Assembly (NCBI GenBank): GCA_913775715.1
Contig: CAJYMC010000007.1
Location: forward strand, 434,001-498,000
Length of the DNA stretch: 64,000 nucleotides
From: an uncultured Exiguobacterium sp.
GTDB taxonomy: Bacteria > Bacillota > Bacilli > Exiguobacteriales > Exiguobacteriaceae
Direction: 5' to 3'
In this document: one piece after another, positions 56,302 through 64,000 of the stretch
Layout of the letters: each line of letters opens with the position of its first letter
Position numbering within the stretch: the first letter of the stretch is position 1
Notes under the pieces: generated by a model
Told to the model about the DNA's origin: nothing
The model's database searches: none
Seen by the model: the letters and a program-made list of their open reading frames with translations, nothing else
Made by a program: the position numbers and the translations under genes

Positions 56302-56966
56302 ATACGATTGAGAATCTGATATCACTTGATACTCCTTCAGGAACAGCGACATCGATTAAGCTACTTGTGTTGCTAACACTGTTATCACTTGCACCATCAC
56401 TGCTCATCTTGATGACCTGCTTTACCCGTGTCGTCGTCGTATTATCTTTCGTACGTTCGGCTCTTGGAACTCAACAGACGCCCCCGAACCAGTTACTCGT
56501 GGGTTTGGCCTTATTCATTACGTTATTCGTCATGTCGCCTGTCCTTTCAGAATTGAATACGACAGCATTGAAGCCGTACATGGCAGATAAAATCAGTCAA
56601 GATGAGGCTTTTGATAATGCGGGAGATACGATGAAGCGCTTCATGTCGAAACATACGCGAACGAATGATTTAGAGTTGTTTCTGAAATATGGTAATTACG
56701 AAAAACCGAAAAAAATTGAAGATATTCCACTCGTCGCGCTCGTCCCAGCTTATGCGATCAGTGAATTGAAAACGGCTTTTCAAATCGGATTTATGATCTT
56801 CATACCGTTTCTAGTCATTGATATGGTTGTCTCAAGTGTCCTGATGTCGATGGGGATGATGATGTTACCACCTGTCATGATTGCCTTACCCTTTAAACTG
56901 TTGTTGTTTATTTTAGTGGATGGCTGGCATCTGATCGTCGAATCACTGCTTGTCAGCATGCGTTAG
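56298..56966 (+). CDS. fliP: Flagellar export channel protein FliP
   Basis: Core export gate subunit. 222 residues with about four membrane helices and the conserved RSALGTQQTPPNQ and FILVDGWHLI. The family's cleavable signal sequence is not evident. Overlaps fliO by four bases. Confidence 0.95.
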   Translation: MNTIENLISLDTPSGTATSIKLLVLLTLLSLAPSLLILMTCFTRVVVVLSFVRSALGTQQTPPNQLLVGLALFITLFVMSPVLSELNTTALKPYMADKISQDEAFDNAGDTMKRFMSKHTRTNDLELFLKYGNYEKPKKIEDIPLVALVPAYAISELKTAFQIGFMIFIPFLVIDMVVSSVLMSMGMMMLPPVMIALPFKLLLFILVDGWHLIVESLLVSMR

Positions 56967-56976
56967 GGGGATCCGA

Positions 56977-57249
56977 ATGACTCAAGAAATGATCATACAG
57001 CTTGCAAGTTCTGCCGTCTGGACATTACTCAAAGTATCGGCTCCCTTGCTACTTGTCTCGCTCGTCGTCGGTTTGCTCGTCAGTATCTTGCAGGCGACGA
57101 CGCAAATTCAAGAGCAGACGTTATCGTTTGTTCCGAAAATCGTTGCCGTGTTTTTAGCACTCGTTTTTTTTGGACCATGGATCATGCAGGAGTTACAAAC
57201 TTTTACGATTGAATTGTTTAAACAGATTGCTGAGGTTTCCCGCAAATGA
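56977..57249 (+). CDS. fliQ: Flagellar export channel protein FliQ
   Basis: Small export gate subunit, 90 residues with two membrane helices. ATG 56977 follows AGGGGGATC. Typical FliQ length; overlaps fliR by four bases. Confidence 0.94.
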   Translation: MTQEMIIQLASSAVWTLLKVSAPLLLVSLVVGLLVSILQATTQIQEQTLSFVPKIVAVFLALVFFGPWIMQELQTFTIELFKQIAEVSRK

Positions 57250-58013
57250 CGTTACTTTCGTTTCTGAGCGTCTTTTTACTTGTCTTTGGACGGATCGTCG
57301 GTTTTTTGGTAGCTGCTCCTTTATTTTCATCTCGGCAATTACCAGCTCAGCATAAGTTAGCTTTAGCGGCAGGACTCTCGTATTTTGCTAGTTATGCTGT
57401 CAAAACGGATGTTCGGGTGGAAGACTTCGATTTTTTCTTTCGCATGGGAACAGAAGTCTTAGTCGGTCTAGCTCTCGGTTTACTGGCAAGCTTTTTGCTC
57501 TATGCACCACAAATTGCTGGTTCCATCATTGATTTACAGATGGGTTTAGCGATGGCTTCTGCATATGATCCGATGTTCGGTGGGCAGTCACCCATCGTCG
57601 GACGATTTTATTACATGATGACTTTGCTTGTGTTACTTGCATCTGATATGCATCTCATCTTGCTCGATGGTATTTATACCAGTTTTCAAATCTTTCCTCC
57701 GGGGAGTTTGATTTCGGTCTCAGGAGATGCAGGCATGAGTTTAGTCATTCGTGTGGTGGGGCTTGCGATGCTTACAGCATTACAAATGGCGATGCCATTA
57801 GTCGTTTCCTTATTTTTAGTGGATCTTGCATTGGGATTTCTAGCAAAGACAGCACCACAATTCAATATTTTTGCAATTGGTTTTTCTGTCAAATTACTGA
57901 TGGGATATGCGATTTTGTTTTTATTGGCAGGTGCGACAATTACCGGAATCGGACGATTCGTTCCGTTACTACAAGATGTACTTGCCGATGCGATTCGATT
58001 ACTAGGAGGTTGA
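57246..58013 (+). CDS. fliR: Flagellar export channel protein FliR
   Basis: Export gate subunit that caps the FliP ring. 255 residues with about six membrane helices. Overlaps the fliQ stop by four bases; flhB begins 4 bases after it. Confidence 0.94.
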   Translation: MTLLSFLSVFLLVFGRIVGFLVAAPLFSSRQLPAQHKLALAAGLSYFASYAVKTDVRVEDFDFFFRMGTEVLVGLALGLLASFLLYAPQIAGSIIDLQMGLAMASAYDPMFGGQSPIVGRFYYMMTLLVLLASDMHLILLDGIYTSFQIFPPGSLISVSGDAGMSLVIRVVGLAMLTALQMAMPLVVSLFLVDLALGFLAKTAPQFNIFAIGFSVKLLMGYAILFLLAGATITGIGRFVPLLQDVLADAIRLLGG

Positions 58014-58017
58014 GGAC

Positions 58018-59109
58018 ATGCATACATATCGACTACGCCTCGACCTTCAGTATTTCGCAGGTGAAAAGACGGAAAAAGCAACACCACGAAAACGTGATGA
58101 TTCACGAAAAAAAGGACAAGTCGCTAAGTCAGCAGATTTGACAAGTAGTTTCATGCTATTCGCCATGTTTCTTGTCTTATATTTTTTTGGTCCGTTTTTA
58201 GGCAAACGGTTCGTGCTCGTTCTGCAAGATGGACTTAGCGCTAAACAAGTGTTGCAAGCCGTCGAACAAGGACGCGTCGAACAGATCCTAATCGAGATGT
58301 TAATTCAAATGGGTATTCTCGTCGCACCGTTCTTTTTAACGGCAATTATTATCGGTATTTTAGGTAACTTCGTTCAAATCGGTGTGCTTTTGAGTGGCGA
58401 GGCGATTCAACCGAAACTGGACCGGATTAATCCGCTTCAAGGCGTCAAACGGATTGTGAGCGTCAAAGCACTCGTCGAATTTTTAAAATCTGTCTTTAAA
58501 CTACTTGTCATCGGTGTGACGAGTGGAACGGTCTTGTGGAATAACAAGGTTGAAATTTCGCGGTTAACTTCTGAACCGATTGGCGATGCGTTAGCCATCA
58601 TTGGTCATTTAACATTTTTACTCGGTTTGTCGGTCAGTATCGCCTTGATTGCGTTAGCCATTCTTGACTTCGCTTATCAAAAGTTTGATTTTGAAAAGTC
58701 GATCCGAATGAGTAAACAGGATTTAAAGGATGAGCATAAGAACACGGAAGGTGACCCTCAAATCAAAGGTAAGATTAAACAACAACAACGGGAGATGGCG
58801 ATGCGTCGGATGATGCAAGAAATACCGAATGCCGATGTCGTCATCACGAACCCGACCCATTATGCGGTAGCGATTCAATACGATGACGGAAAACATATGG
58901 CACCGATCGTCGTTGCCAAAGGCGTAGATGCTGTCGCGTTCCGGATTCGGGAGAAGGCGACAGCAGCTGACGTCCCGATTGTTGAAAATCGTCCGCTCGC
59001 GCGGGCGTTGTTCGCTCAATCAGAGATTGGTATGGCAGTGGATGAAACGTTCTATCAGGCGCTCGCTGAAACACTCGCCTTTGTCTATCAACTGAAACAA
59101 GCAAAATGA
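58018..59109 (+). CDS. flhB: Flagellar export switch protein FlhB
   Basis: Membrane export protein that switches substrate specificity by autocleavage. 363 residues: four membrane helices in the N-terminal part, long linker, and the NPTH site at 278-281, predicting cleavage after N278 to leave an 85-residue C-terminal fragment. This fragment has the same length and pattern as the 86-residue protein at 32.3 kb. Confidence 0.96.
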   Translation: MHTYRLRLDLQYFAGEKTEKATPRKRDDSRKKGQVAKSADLTSSFMLFAMFLVLYFFGPFLGKRFVLVLQDGLSAKQVLQAVEQGRVEQILIEMLIQMGILVAPFFLTAIIIGILGNFVQIGVLLSGEAIQPKLDRINPLQGVKRIVSVKALVEFLKSVFKLLVIGVTSGTVLWNNKVEISRLTSEPIGDALAIIGHLTFLLGLSVSIALIALAILDFAYQKFDFEKSIRMSKQDLKDEHKNTEGDPQIKGKIKQQQREMAMRRMMQEIPNADVVITNPTHYAVAIQYDDGKHMAPIVVAKGVDAVAFRIREKATAADVPIVENRPLARALFAQSEIGMAVDETFYQALAETLAFVYQLKQAK

Positions 59110-59123
59110 AAGGATGAAGCATC

Positions 59124-61148
59124 ATGAGTATATCAACACGAGATTTAACGGTTCTGTTAGGCGTCATCATGATCGTCTTCATGCTCGTCATTCCACTGCC
59201 CGCTATCATGCTCGATTTTTTAATCATCATTAATATTTTAATTGCTTTGATGGTACTACTCGTTGCGATGAATGCCAAAGAGGCACTTGAGTTTTCTGTC
59301 TTTCCAACGCTGTTGCTGATCGTCACGCTGTTTCGTTTAGCGCTTAACGTCTCGACGACACGGGCGATCCTGTCAAACGGAAACGGTGGTGCAGTCATCG
59401 AGGCTTTCGGTAACTTTGTCGTCGGCGGTAAGCCGCTCGTCGGCTTCGTCGTCTTCTTGATTCTCGTCTTGATTCAGTTTCTTGTCATCACGAAGGGTTC
59501 AGAACGAGTCTCGGAAGTCTCGGCACGTTTTACGCTCGATGCAATGCCAGGGAAACAGATGGCAATCGACGCCGACTTGAACTCCGGCATGATTGACGAA
59601 CAACAAGCCCGGACTCGTCGCCAAAAAATTCAGTCCGAAGCAGACTTTTACGGTGCGATGGACGGTGCGTCGAAGTTCGTTAAGGGAGATGCGATCGCCG
59701 GTATTATCATCGTCATCATCAACTTGATATTCGGAATGATCATCGGTGTCGTCCAGCAAGGCTTACCGATGATGGATTCCGTAAATCTATATACATTATT
59801 GACAGTTGGGGACGGTCTTGTCAGCCAGATTCCAGCCCTTTTGATTTCGGTTGCGACCGGTATCATCGTCACACGCTCGACATCCGACGGAAACCTTGGT
59901 GAGGATGTCATCGGTCAATTGGCACGGACACCGTTACTCGTCGGAATCGCAGCTGGGGCGATCTTCTTACTCGGGCTATTTACAGCGATTCCCGATTACG
60001 TCACGATGCCGATTGCAGCACTGTTCGGTTTCTTCGCTTGGCGAATGAAGCAGACGACGAAAACGATGCAAGAAGAAGTCGCCGTCGAAGAAGCACCAAG
60101 TGAAAACTTACGATCAAGCGAATCGGTCATTTCCTTACTGAACGTCGATACGATTGAATTCGAATTTGGTTATGGATTGATTCCACTCGCTGATGAAGCA
60201 CAAGGCGGTGATTTACTTGATCGTGTCGTCATGATTCGTCGGCAACTGGCGCTTGAACTTGGGTTCGTACTTCCGACCGTTCGGATTCGCGATCATCTGC
60301 AGTTATCACCGAATCAGTACCGGATTAAGATTCGCGGAAGTGAAATGGCGACTGGTGAACTATTACTGGATCATTATTTAGCGATGAGTCCCGGGGTTGA
60401 CGATCCAGAAATCCGCGGTATCGAAACCGTTGAACCGGCTTTCGGTATGCCGGCGCTCTGGATTGATGAACAGACACGGAGCCGAGCAGAAATGTCAGGC
60501 TATACGGTCGTTGATCCACCATCTGTCGTCGCAACACATTTAACGGAGCTCTTGAAGAAACATGCCGCTGAGTTACTCGGTCGAGAAGAAACGAAGCAAC
60601 TAGTTGATCACTTGAAGGAGTCTCATCCAATTTTAGTGGAAGAAGTGACACCACAACTTCTATCGATTGGAGATCTACAAAAAATATTCGTACAACTGCT
60701 TAAAGAAAAGATTTCGATTCGCAATTTACCATTGATCTTTGAAACACTTGCGGATTATGCCGCAGTCACGAAAGATAGTGAATTACTCGCTGAATATGTT
60801 CGCCAATCCTTGTCGCGTCAAATTACGGAACAAGTAATGCAAGGGGAAGTATTACATGTCGTGACAGTATCAAGTGAGATGGAACTTGACATACAATCGG
60901 CGATTCAGAAAACAGAGTTCGGAAACTACTTAGCCCTTGATCCCGAAAAAGCAAGTCGTTTCATCGAAGCATTACAAGAGCGAACGATAGAGTTCGAACG
61001 TTATGGTGCTCATCCAATCATTCTGACTTCTCCGAGCATTCGGATGTTCGTCCGTCAATTGACAGAACGCTACTTCCCGGATATACCAATTTTGTCATAT
61101 AACGAATTGATGCCGACGATCGAAGTGAAGAGCATTGGGGTGATATAA
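59124..61148 (+). CDS. flhA: Flagellar export gate protein FlhA
   Basis: Large export-gate subunit with eight membrane helices (about 1-320) and a cytosolic nonamer-forming domain. 674 residues. FHIPEP-type loop with SARFTLDAMPGKQMAIDADL. AAAGGATGAAGC precedes the ATG. Confidence 0.96.
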   Translation: MSISTRDLTVLLGVIMIVFMLVIPLPAIMLDFLIIINILIALMVLLVAMNAKEALEFSVFPTLLLIVTLFRLALNVSTTRAILSNGNGGAVIEAFGNFVVGGKPLVGFVVFLILVLIQFLVITKGSERVSEVSARFTLDAMPGKQMAIDADLNSGMIDEQQARTRRQKIQSEADFYGAMDGASKFVKGDAIAGIIIVIINLIFGMIIGVVQQGLPMMDSVNLYTLLTVGDGLVSQIPALLISVATGIIVTRSTSDGNLGEDVIGQLARTPLLVGIAAGAIFLLGLFTAIPDYVTMPIAALFGFFAWRMKQTTKTMQEEVAVEEAPSENLRSSESVISLLNVDTIEFEFGYGLIPLADEAQGGDLLDRVVMIRRQLALELGFVLPTVRIRDHLQLSPNQYRIKIRGSEMATGELLLDHYLAMSPGVDDPEIRGIETVEPAFGMPALWIDEQTRSRAEMSGYTVVDPPSVVATHLTELLKKHAAELLGREETKQLVDHLKESHPILVEEVTPQLLSIGDLQKIFVQLLKEKISIRNLPLIFETLADYAAVTKDSELLAEYVRQSLSRQITEQVMQGEVLHVVTVSSEMELDIQSAIQKTEFGNYLALDPEKASRFIEALQERTIEFERYGAHPIILTSPSIRMFVRQLTERYFPDIPILSYNELMPTIEVKSIGVI

Positions 61149-61151
61149 GCA

Positions 61152-62210
61152 ATGATAGTGAAAAAAGTCGTAGCGGATACAGTGGCTGAAGCGATGGAGC
61201 GGATTAAACAAGAGCTAGGTGAAGAAGCCATCATCTTGAACACGAGGCACATAAAGGTAGGAGGACTGTTCGGGATCTTTGCTAAACGAAAAGTAGAGCT
61301 CGTCGGTTCGATTGATGAATATCGAGAGGAGAAGACGGCTCAAGAAGTCGATTCTCCATTACCGGATAAGATACCACCTCGTGTAAGTCAACCCGAAAAG
61401 CGCGCTTTTGTGGAACGTCCTACGATCATTACGATTGGTGAGAGACCGCTACCAAAAGAAATAAGTCATTATGCCGGACTACTTGCGGAGCCTGCATTGA
61501 ATCAATTAGCAGAACATTTACATGAAAAACTCGTGTCATCCTATTATCAGACGCAACAATCTGACTTGAACGCTGTATTACGTGAAGAAGTTCGTTCGAA
61601 GATTCGAACGAAGACGATGAATGCAAAATACATCATGCTCACAGGTCCTACGGGAGTCGGTAAAACGACGACAATCGCAAAACTAGCGGCCTACTACACA
61701 TTGACAGAGAAAAAACGAGTAGGTCTCATCACGACGGATACGTACCGAATATCAGCAATTGAACAGTTAAAGACGTATGCAGATATTCTGTCTATCCCGA
61801 TTCATGTCGCATACGATCTAGACGACTTCGAGCAAGCGAAAACAGCATTGCAATCATGCGATATCGTTCTAATCGATACAGCGGGCAGAAACTTCCTCGA
61901 TGTTGGATATATTGAGCAATTGAAAAGTCGTCATGATTTTAAAGAGACCGAGGTGTTGCTTGTACTAAGCTTGACGGCGAAATATCAAGACCTCATTCGG
62001 ATGTATGATCGTTTTCAAACCGTCCCTGTATCTGGTGTTATTTTTTCCAAAGCAGATGAGACAAGTGAATTATGGTCGATCGTGGGTCTTGCGGAGGAAA
62101 GTGAATTGCCGATCTATTGTATAACTACTGGTCAAGAGGTGCCCGAAGATATTATGTTTGCTTCCGCAGAAGAGATATCTGAGATGGTCGTTAAGAGAGG
62201 AATGGGATGA
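61152..62210 (+). CDS. flhF: SRP-like flagellar GTPase FlhF
   Basis: SRP-family GTPase that places and counts flagella. 352 residues: N-terminal basic/variable region, NG domains with [16 protein letters not shown] and the FSKADE G4 equivalent. Paralogue of Ffh and FtsY here. Overlaps flhG by four bases. Confidence 0.95.
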   Translation: MIVKKVVADTVAEAMERIKQELGEEAIILNTRHIKVGGLFGIFAKRKVELVGSIDEYREEKTAQEVDSPLPDKIPPRVSQPEKRAFVERPTIITIGERPLPKEISHYAGLLAEPALNQLAEHLHEKLVSSYYQTQQSDLNAVLREEVRSKIRTKTMNAKYIMLTGPTGVGKTTTIAKLAAYYTLTEKKRVGLITTDTYRISAIEQLKTYADILSIPIHVAYDLDDFEQAKTALQSCDIVLIDTAGRNFLDVGYIEQLKSRHDFKETEVLLVLSLTAKYQDLIRMYDRFQTVPVSGVIFSKADETSELWSIVGLAEESELPIYCITTGQEVPEDIMFASAEEISEMVVKRGMG

Positions 62211-63061
62211 TGCAAGAAGATCAAGCACGTGTCCTACGCTCTAAATTATCTGTAAATGAGACCAAGACGATAGCGATCGTCAGTGGTAAAGGTGGCGTTG
62301 GTAAAACGAATGTTGCTGTCAACTTAGGCGTTGCGTTATCCCTTCAAAATAAGAAGGTACTTCTCATTGATTTAGATATCGGTATGGCGAATATCGGAAT
62401 TTTACTAGGGAAATCTTCAAAGTTATCCCTCATGGAATGTGTGAAGAAAAGGGAATCATTGCAGCAATCCATCGTGGAGTATTCCTCTACGTTACACTTC
62501 ATTCATGGAGGAAGTGGATTTGCGGAATTAACTAATCTTACGGCAGAGGATACGACCTTCTTGCTACGAGAATTTCGCTTCTTCTATGACTATGATTACG
62601 TCTTGCTGGATTTAGGAGCGGGTGCGAACCATCAAACGTTTGACTTCATTAGCAGTGCAGATGAAGCGTGGTTGATTGTCACACCAGAACCTACTTCCAT
62701 CATGGATGGGTATGCATTTGTGAAGTTAGCCCATCATCATGCAAAAGAATTGCCAATCTCTGTAATCGTCAATCGAGCGTCTCATGGTGAAGAAGCGCTT
62801 GAAACGTTCGATCGTCTTGAGTTGGTTAGTTCTCAATTCTTAAGAAAGTCATTACGTTTCATCGGGTTTTTACCTGAAGATCAGACAGTCGTAAAGGCGG
62901 TCAAAGCCCAAATGCCATTTTATATCATGGACCGAAAGAGTAACGTCAGTTGGCGAATGGACCACATCACGACTTCATTGACAGGTGTTCGCGTAAAAGA
63001 ACGAAGATTTTTAGATCGATTATTCGGTCGACTAAAGCATGGGAAAGATCATGTCCATTAA
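62207..63061 (+). CDS. flhG: Flagellum number regulator FlhG (YlxH)
   Basis: MinD-like ATPase that activates FlhF and controls flagellar pattern. 284 residues: deviant Walker A SGKGGVGKTN, LIDLDIGMAN and a short N-terminus that includes an activator-like DQARVLR motif. Overlaps flhF. cheA follows after 26 bases; cheB, which lies here in B. subtilis, is absent. Confidence 0.94.
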   Translation: MMQEDQARVLRSKLSVNETKTIAIVSGKGGVGKTNVAVNLGVALSLQNKKVLLIDLDIGMANIGILLGKSSKLSLMECVKKRESLQQSIVEYSSTLHFIHGGSGFAELTNLTAEDTTFLLREFRFFYDYDYVLLDLGAGANHQTFDFISSADEAWLIVTPEPTSIMDGYAFVKLAHHHAKELPISVIVNRASHGEEALETFDRLELVSSQFLRKSLRFIGFLPEDQTVVKAVKAQMPFYIMDRKSNVSWRMDHITTSLTGVRVKERRFLDRLFGRLKHGKDHVH

Positions 63062-63087
63062 GTTGGAGATAAAGGAGGAAATCATTC

Positions 63088-64000
63088 ATGGACTTAAATG
63101 AATATGTAGGATTGTTCCTTGATGAATCAATGGAGCATCTTCAAGCAATCAATACAAGCTTATTGGATTTCGAACAACGGATGGACGATGAAGCCGTCAT
63201 TGATCAAATTTTTCGTTCGGCGCACACACTTAAAGGAATGGCGGGAACGATGGGGTATGATGCCATTGCTGATCTTACGCATGAAATGGAGAGCGCCCTT
63301 GATTTAGTTCGTTCTAAAAAGCAACCAGCGACTGCAGAGTTGATTGATGTATTATTCGTTGCAGCTGAACAGCTCGAGACGATGGTCGAAGATATTAGCA
63401 GAGGCGGAAAAGGAAAGCTAGATGTAGCAGAAACGGTCAATCGCTTAAAGCGTTTCATCCAGCCGAACGATGTACAAACTGCGACAGTCGTTCCTGAGGT
63501 GGCGCAACAGAACTTTGAATGTGATGTGTATTCGAAAGCGGTCGTCCAACAATCGATTGCGGCAGGATATCAGGCATATGTCTTATCCATCGAGCTTTCA
63601 GCGGATGTGATCTTAAAGGCGGCGCGTGTCTACATGGTCTTTGATCGTCTTCAATCGCTTGGGGATGTAATTTTATCGAATCCAACTTCTGATGACTTAG
63701 AACAAGAGCATTTCGATACTTCTTTTGAAATTTTATTCGTCACACAAAGTGAGCAAAAAACGATCCAGGAAGCCGTTGAAACTGTATCGGAAGTCGCAAA
63801 TGTAACAATCGTTCCATTCGAGACCATGCCCGAAGCGGAAGTCGCCATCTCCACGTTACAACCAGAACCAGCAACTGTAGATGTTCCGAAAACAGAAACA
63901 TCCGTGAATGAGACGCTAGACACAACTGCACCCGTCGCATCCAAGACGATTCGCGTTAATTTAGAACGAATCGATCGATTGATGAACTTATTCGAAGAAT
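63088..64000 (+). CDS. cheA: Chemotaxis histidine kinase CheA, 3' end beyond the window
   Basis: Receptor-coupled kinase that phosphorylates CheY (and CheB). ATG 63088 follows AAAGGAGGAA. The first 304 codons are visible, without a stop: the P1 Hpt domain with phospho-His46 in FRSAHTLKGMAGTMGY, a P2 CheY-binding domain (about 145-255), an acidic/proline linker, and the start of the P3 dimerisation helix (IRVNLERIDRLMNLFE). Catalytic and CheW-binding domains lie outside. Confidence 0.95.
   Translation, partial: MDLNEYVGLFLDESMEHLQAINTSLLDFEQRMDDEAVIDQIFRSAHTLKGMAGTMGYDAIADLTHEMESALDLVRSKKQPATAELIDVLFVAAEQLETMVEDISRGGKGKLDVAETVNRLKRFIQPNDVQTATVVPEVAQQNFECDVYSKAVVQQSIAAGYQAYVLSIELSADVILKAARVYMVFDRLQSLGDVILSNPTSDDLEQEHFDTSFEILFVTQSEQKTIQEAVETVSEVANVTIVPFETMPEAEVAISTLQPEPATVDVPKTETSVNETLDTTAPVASKTIRVNLERIDRLMNLFEE

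Noticed and set aside
1..64000. CRISPR arrays, tRNA or rRNA genes, insertion sequences, prophage or toxin-antitoxin modules
   Set aside because: Looked for repeats with regular spacers, transposase motifs, cloverleaf-like segments and recombinase or phage structural genes; only XerC was found, which is a housekeeping recombinase.

Overview
The window is a chromosomal segment of a low-to-mid GC Gram-positive bacterium (Bacillota, class Bacilli). Gene content and order follow the Bacillus subtilis fmt-to-cheA region almost gene by gene, with characteristic gaps: no rlmN after rsmB, no spoVM beside rpmB, no khpA/ylqD after rpsP, no cheB before cheA. Loss of spoVM, the codon style (rich in GTC, ATC, CTC, CGT) and frequent GTG/TTG starts suggest a non-sporulating, motile relative such as Exiguobacterium. 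The genus is an inference. Apart from three minus-strand genes (a permease, rpmB and a DUF1128 gene), every gene is on the plus strand.

1-7.9 kb: translation and signalling genes (fmt, rsmB, prpC, prkC, rsgA, rpe), then a TPP riboswitch driving thiT-thiN. 7.9-9.65 kb: a minus-strand amino acid permease under a promoter with a perfect CcpA (cre) site, and rpmB. 9.9-13.7 kb: yloU-fakA and sdaAB-sdaAA. 13.6-19.3 kb: recG, then the FapR-controlled lipid operon fapR-plsX-fabD-fabG and acpP with its own promoter. 19.35-26.9 kb: rnc, DUF1128 (opposite strand), smc, ftsY, ylxM, ffh. 26.9-31.5 kb: rpsP, rimM, trmD, rplS (with an L19-type leader), lepB, rbgA, rnhB. 31.5-32.6 kb: a FliK-like plus FlhB-C-terminal-like gene pair. 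32.6-42.9 kb: sucCD, dprA, topA, trmFO, xerC, hslV, hslU, codY. 43.0-43.48 kb: an AT-rich gene-free region with a 14-bp palindrome. 43.48-64 kb: the fla/che operon from flgB to the start of cheA, which runs off the window.

The genes form a few functional groups. One is ribosome and SRP biogenesis (rsgA, rbgA, rimM, rsmB, trmD, ribosomal proteins, ffh/ylxM/ftsY). A second is membrane lipid synthesis (fakA feeding PlsX, fapR regulon). A third is chromosome maintenance (smc, recG, topA, xerC, dprA, rnhB). The last is a nearly complete flagellar basal body, export and chemotaxis set. I saw no insertion sequence, prophage, CRISPR array, tRNA or rRNA. I found no clearly undescribed system. The most interesting items are the detached FliK/FlhB-C-like pair, the HslV N-terminus lacking a ready N-terminal Ser/Thr, promoters whose -35 lies in a terminator T-tract, and the palindromic region before flgB.
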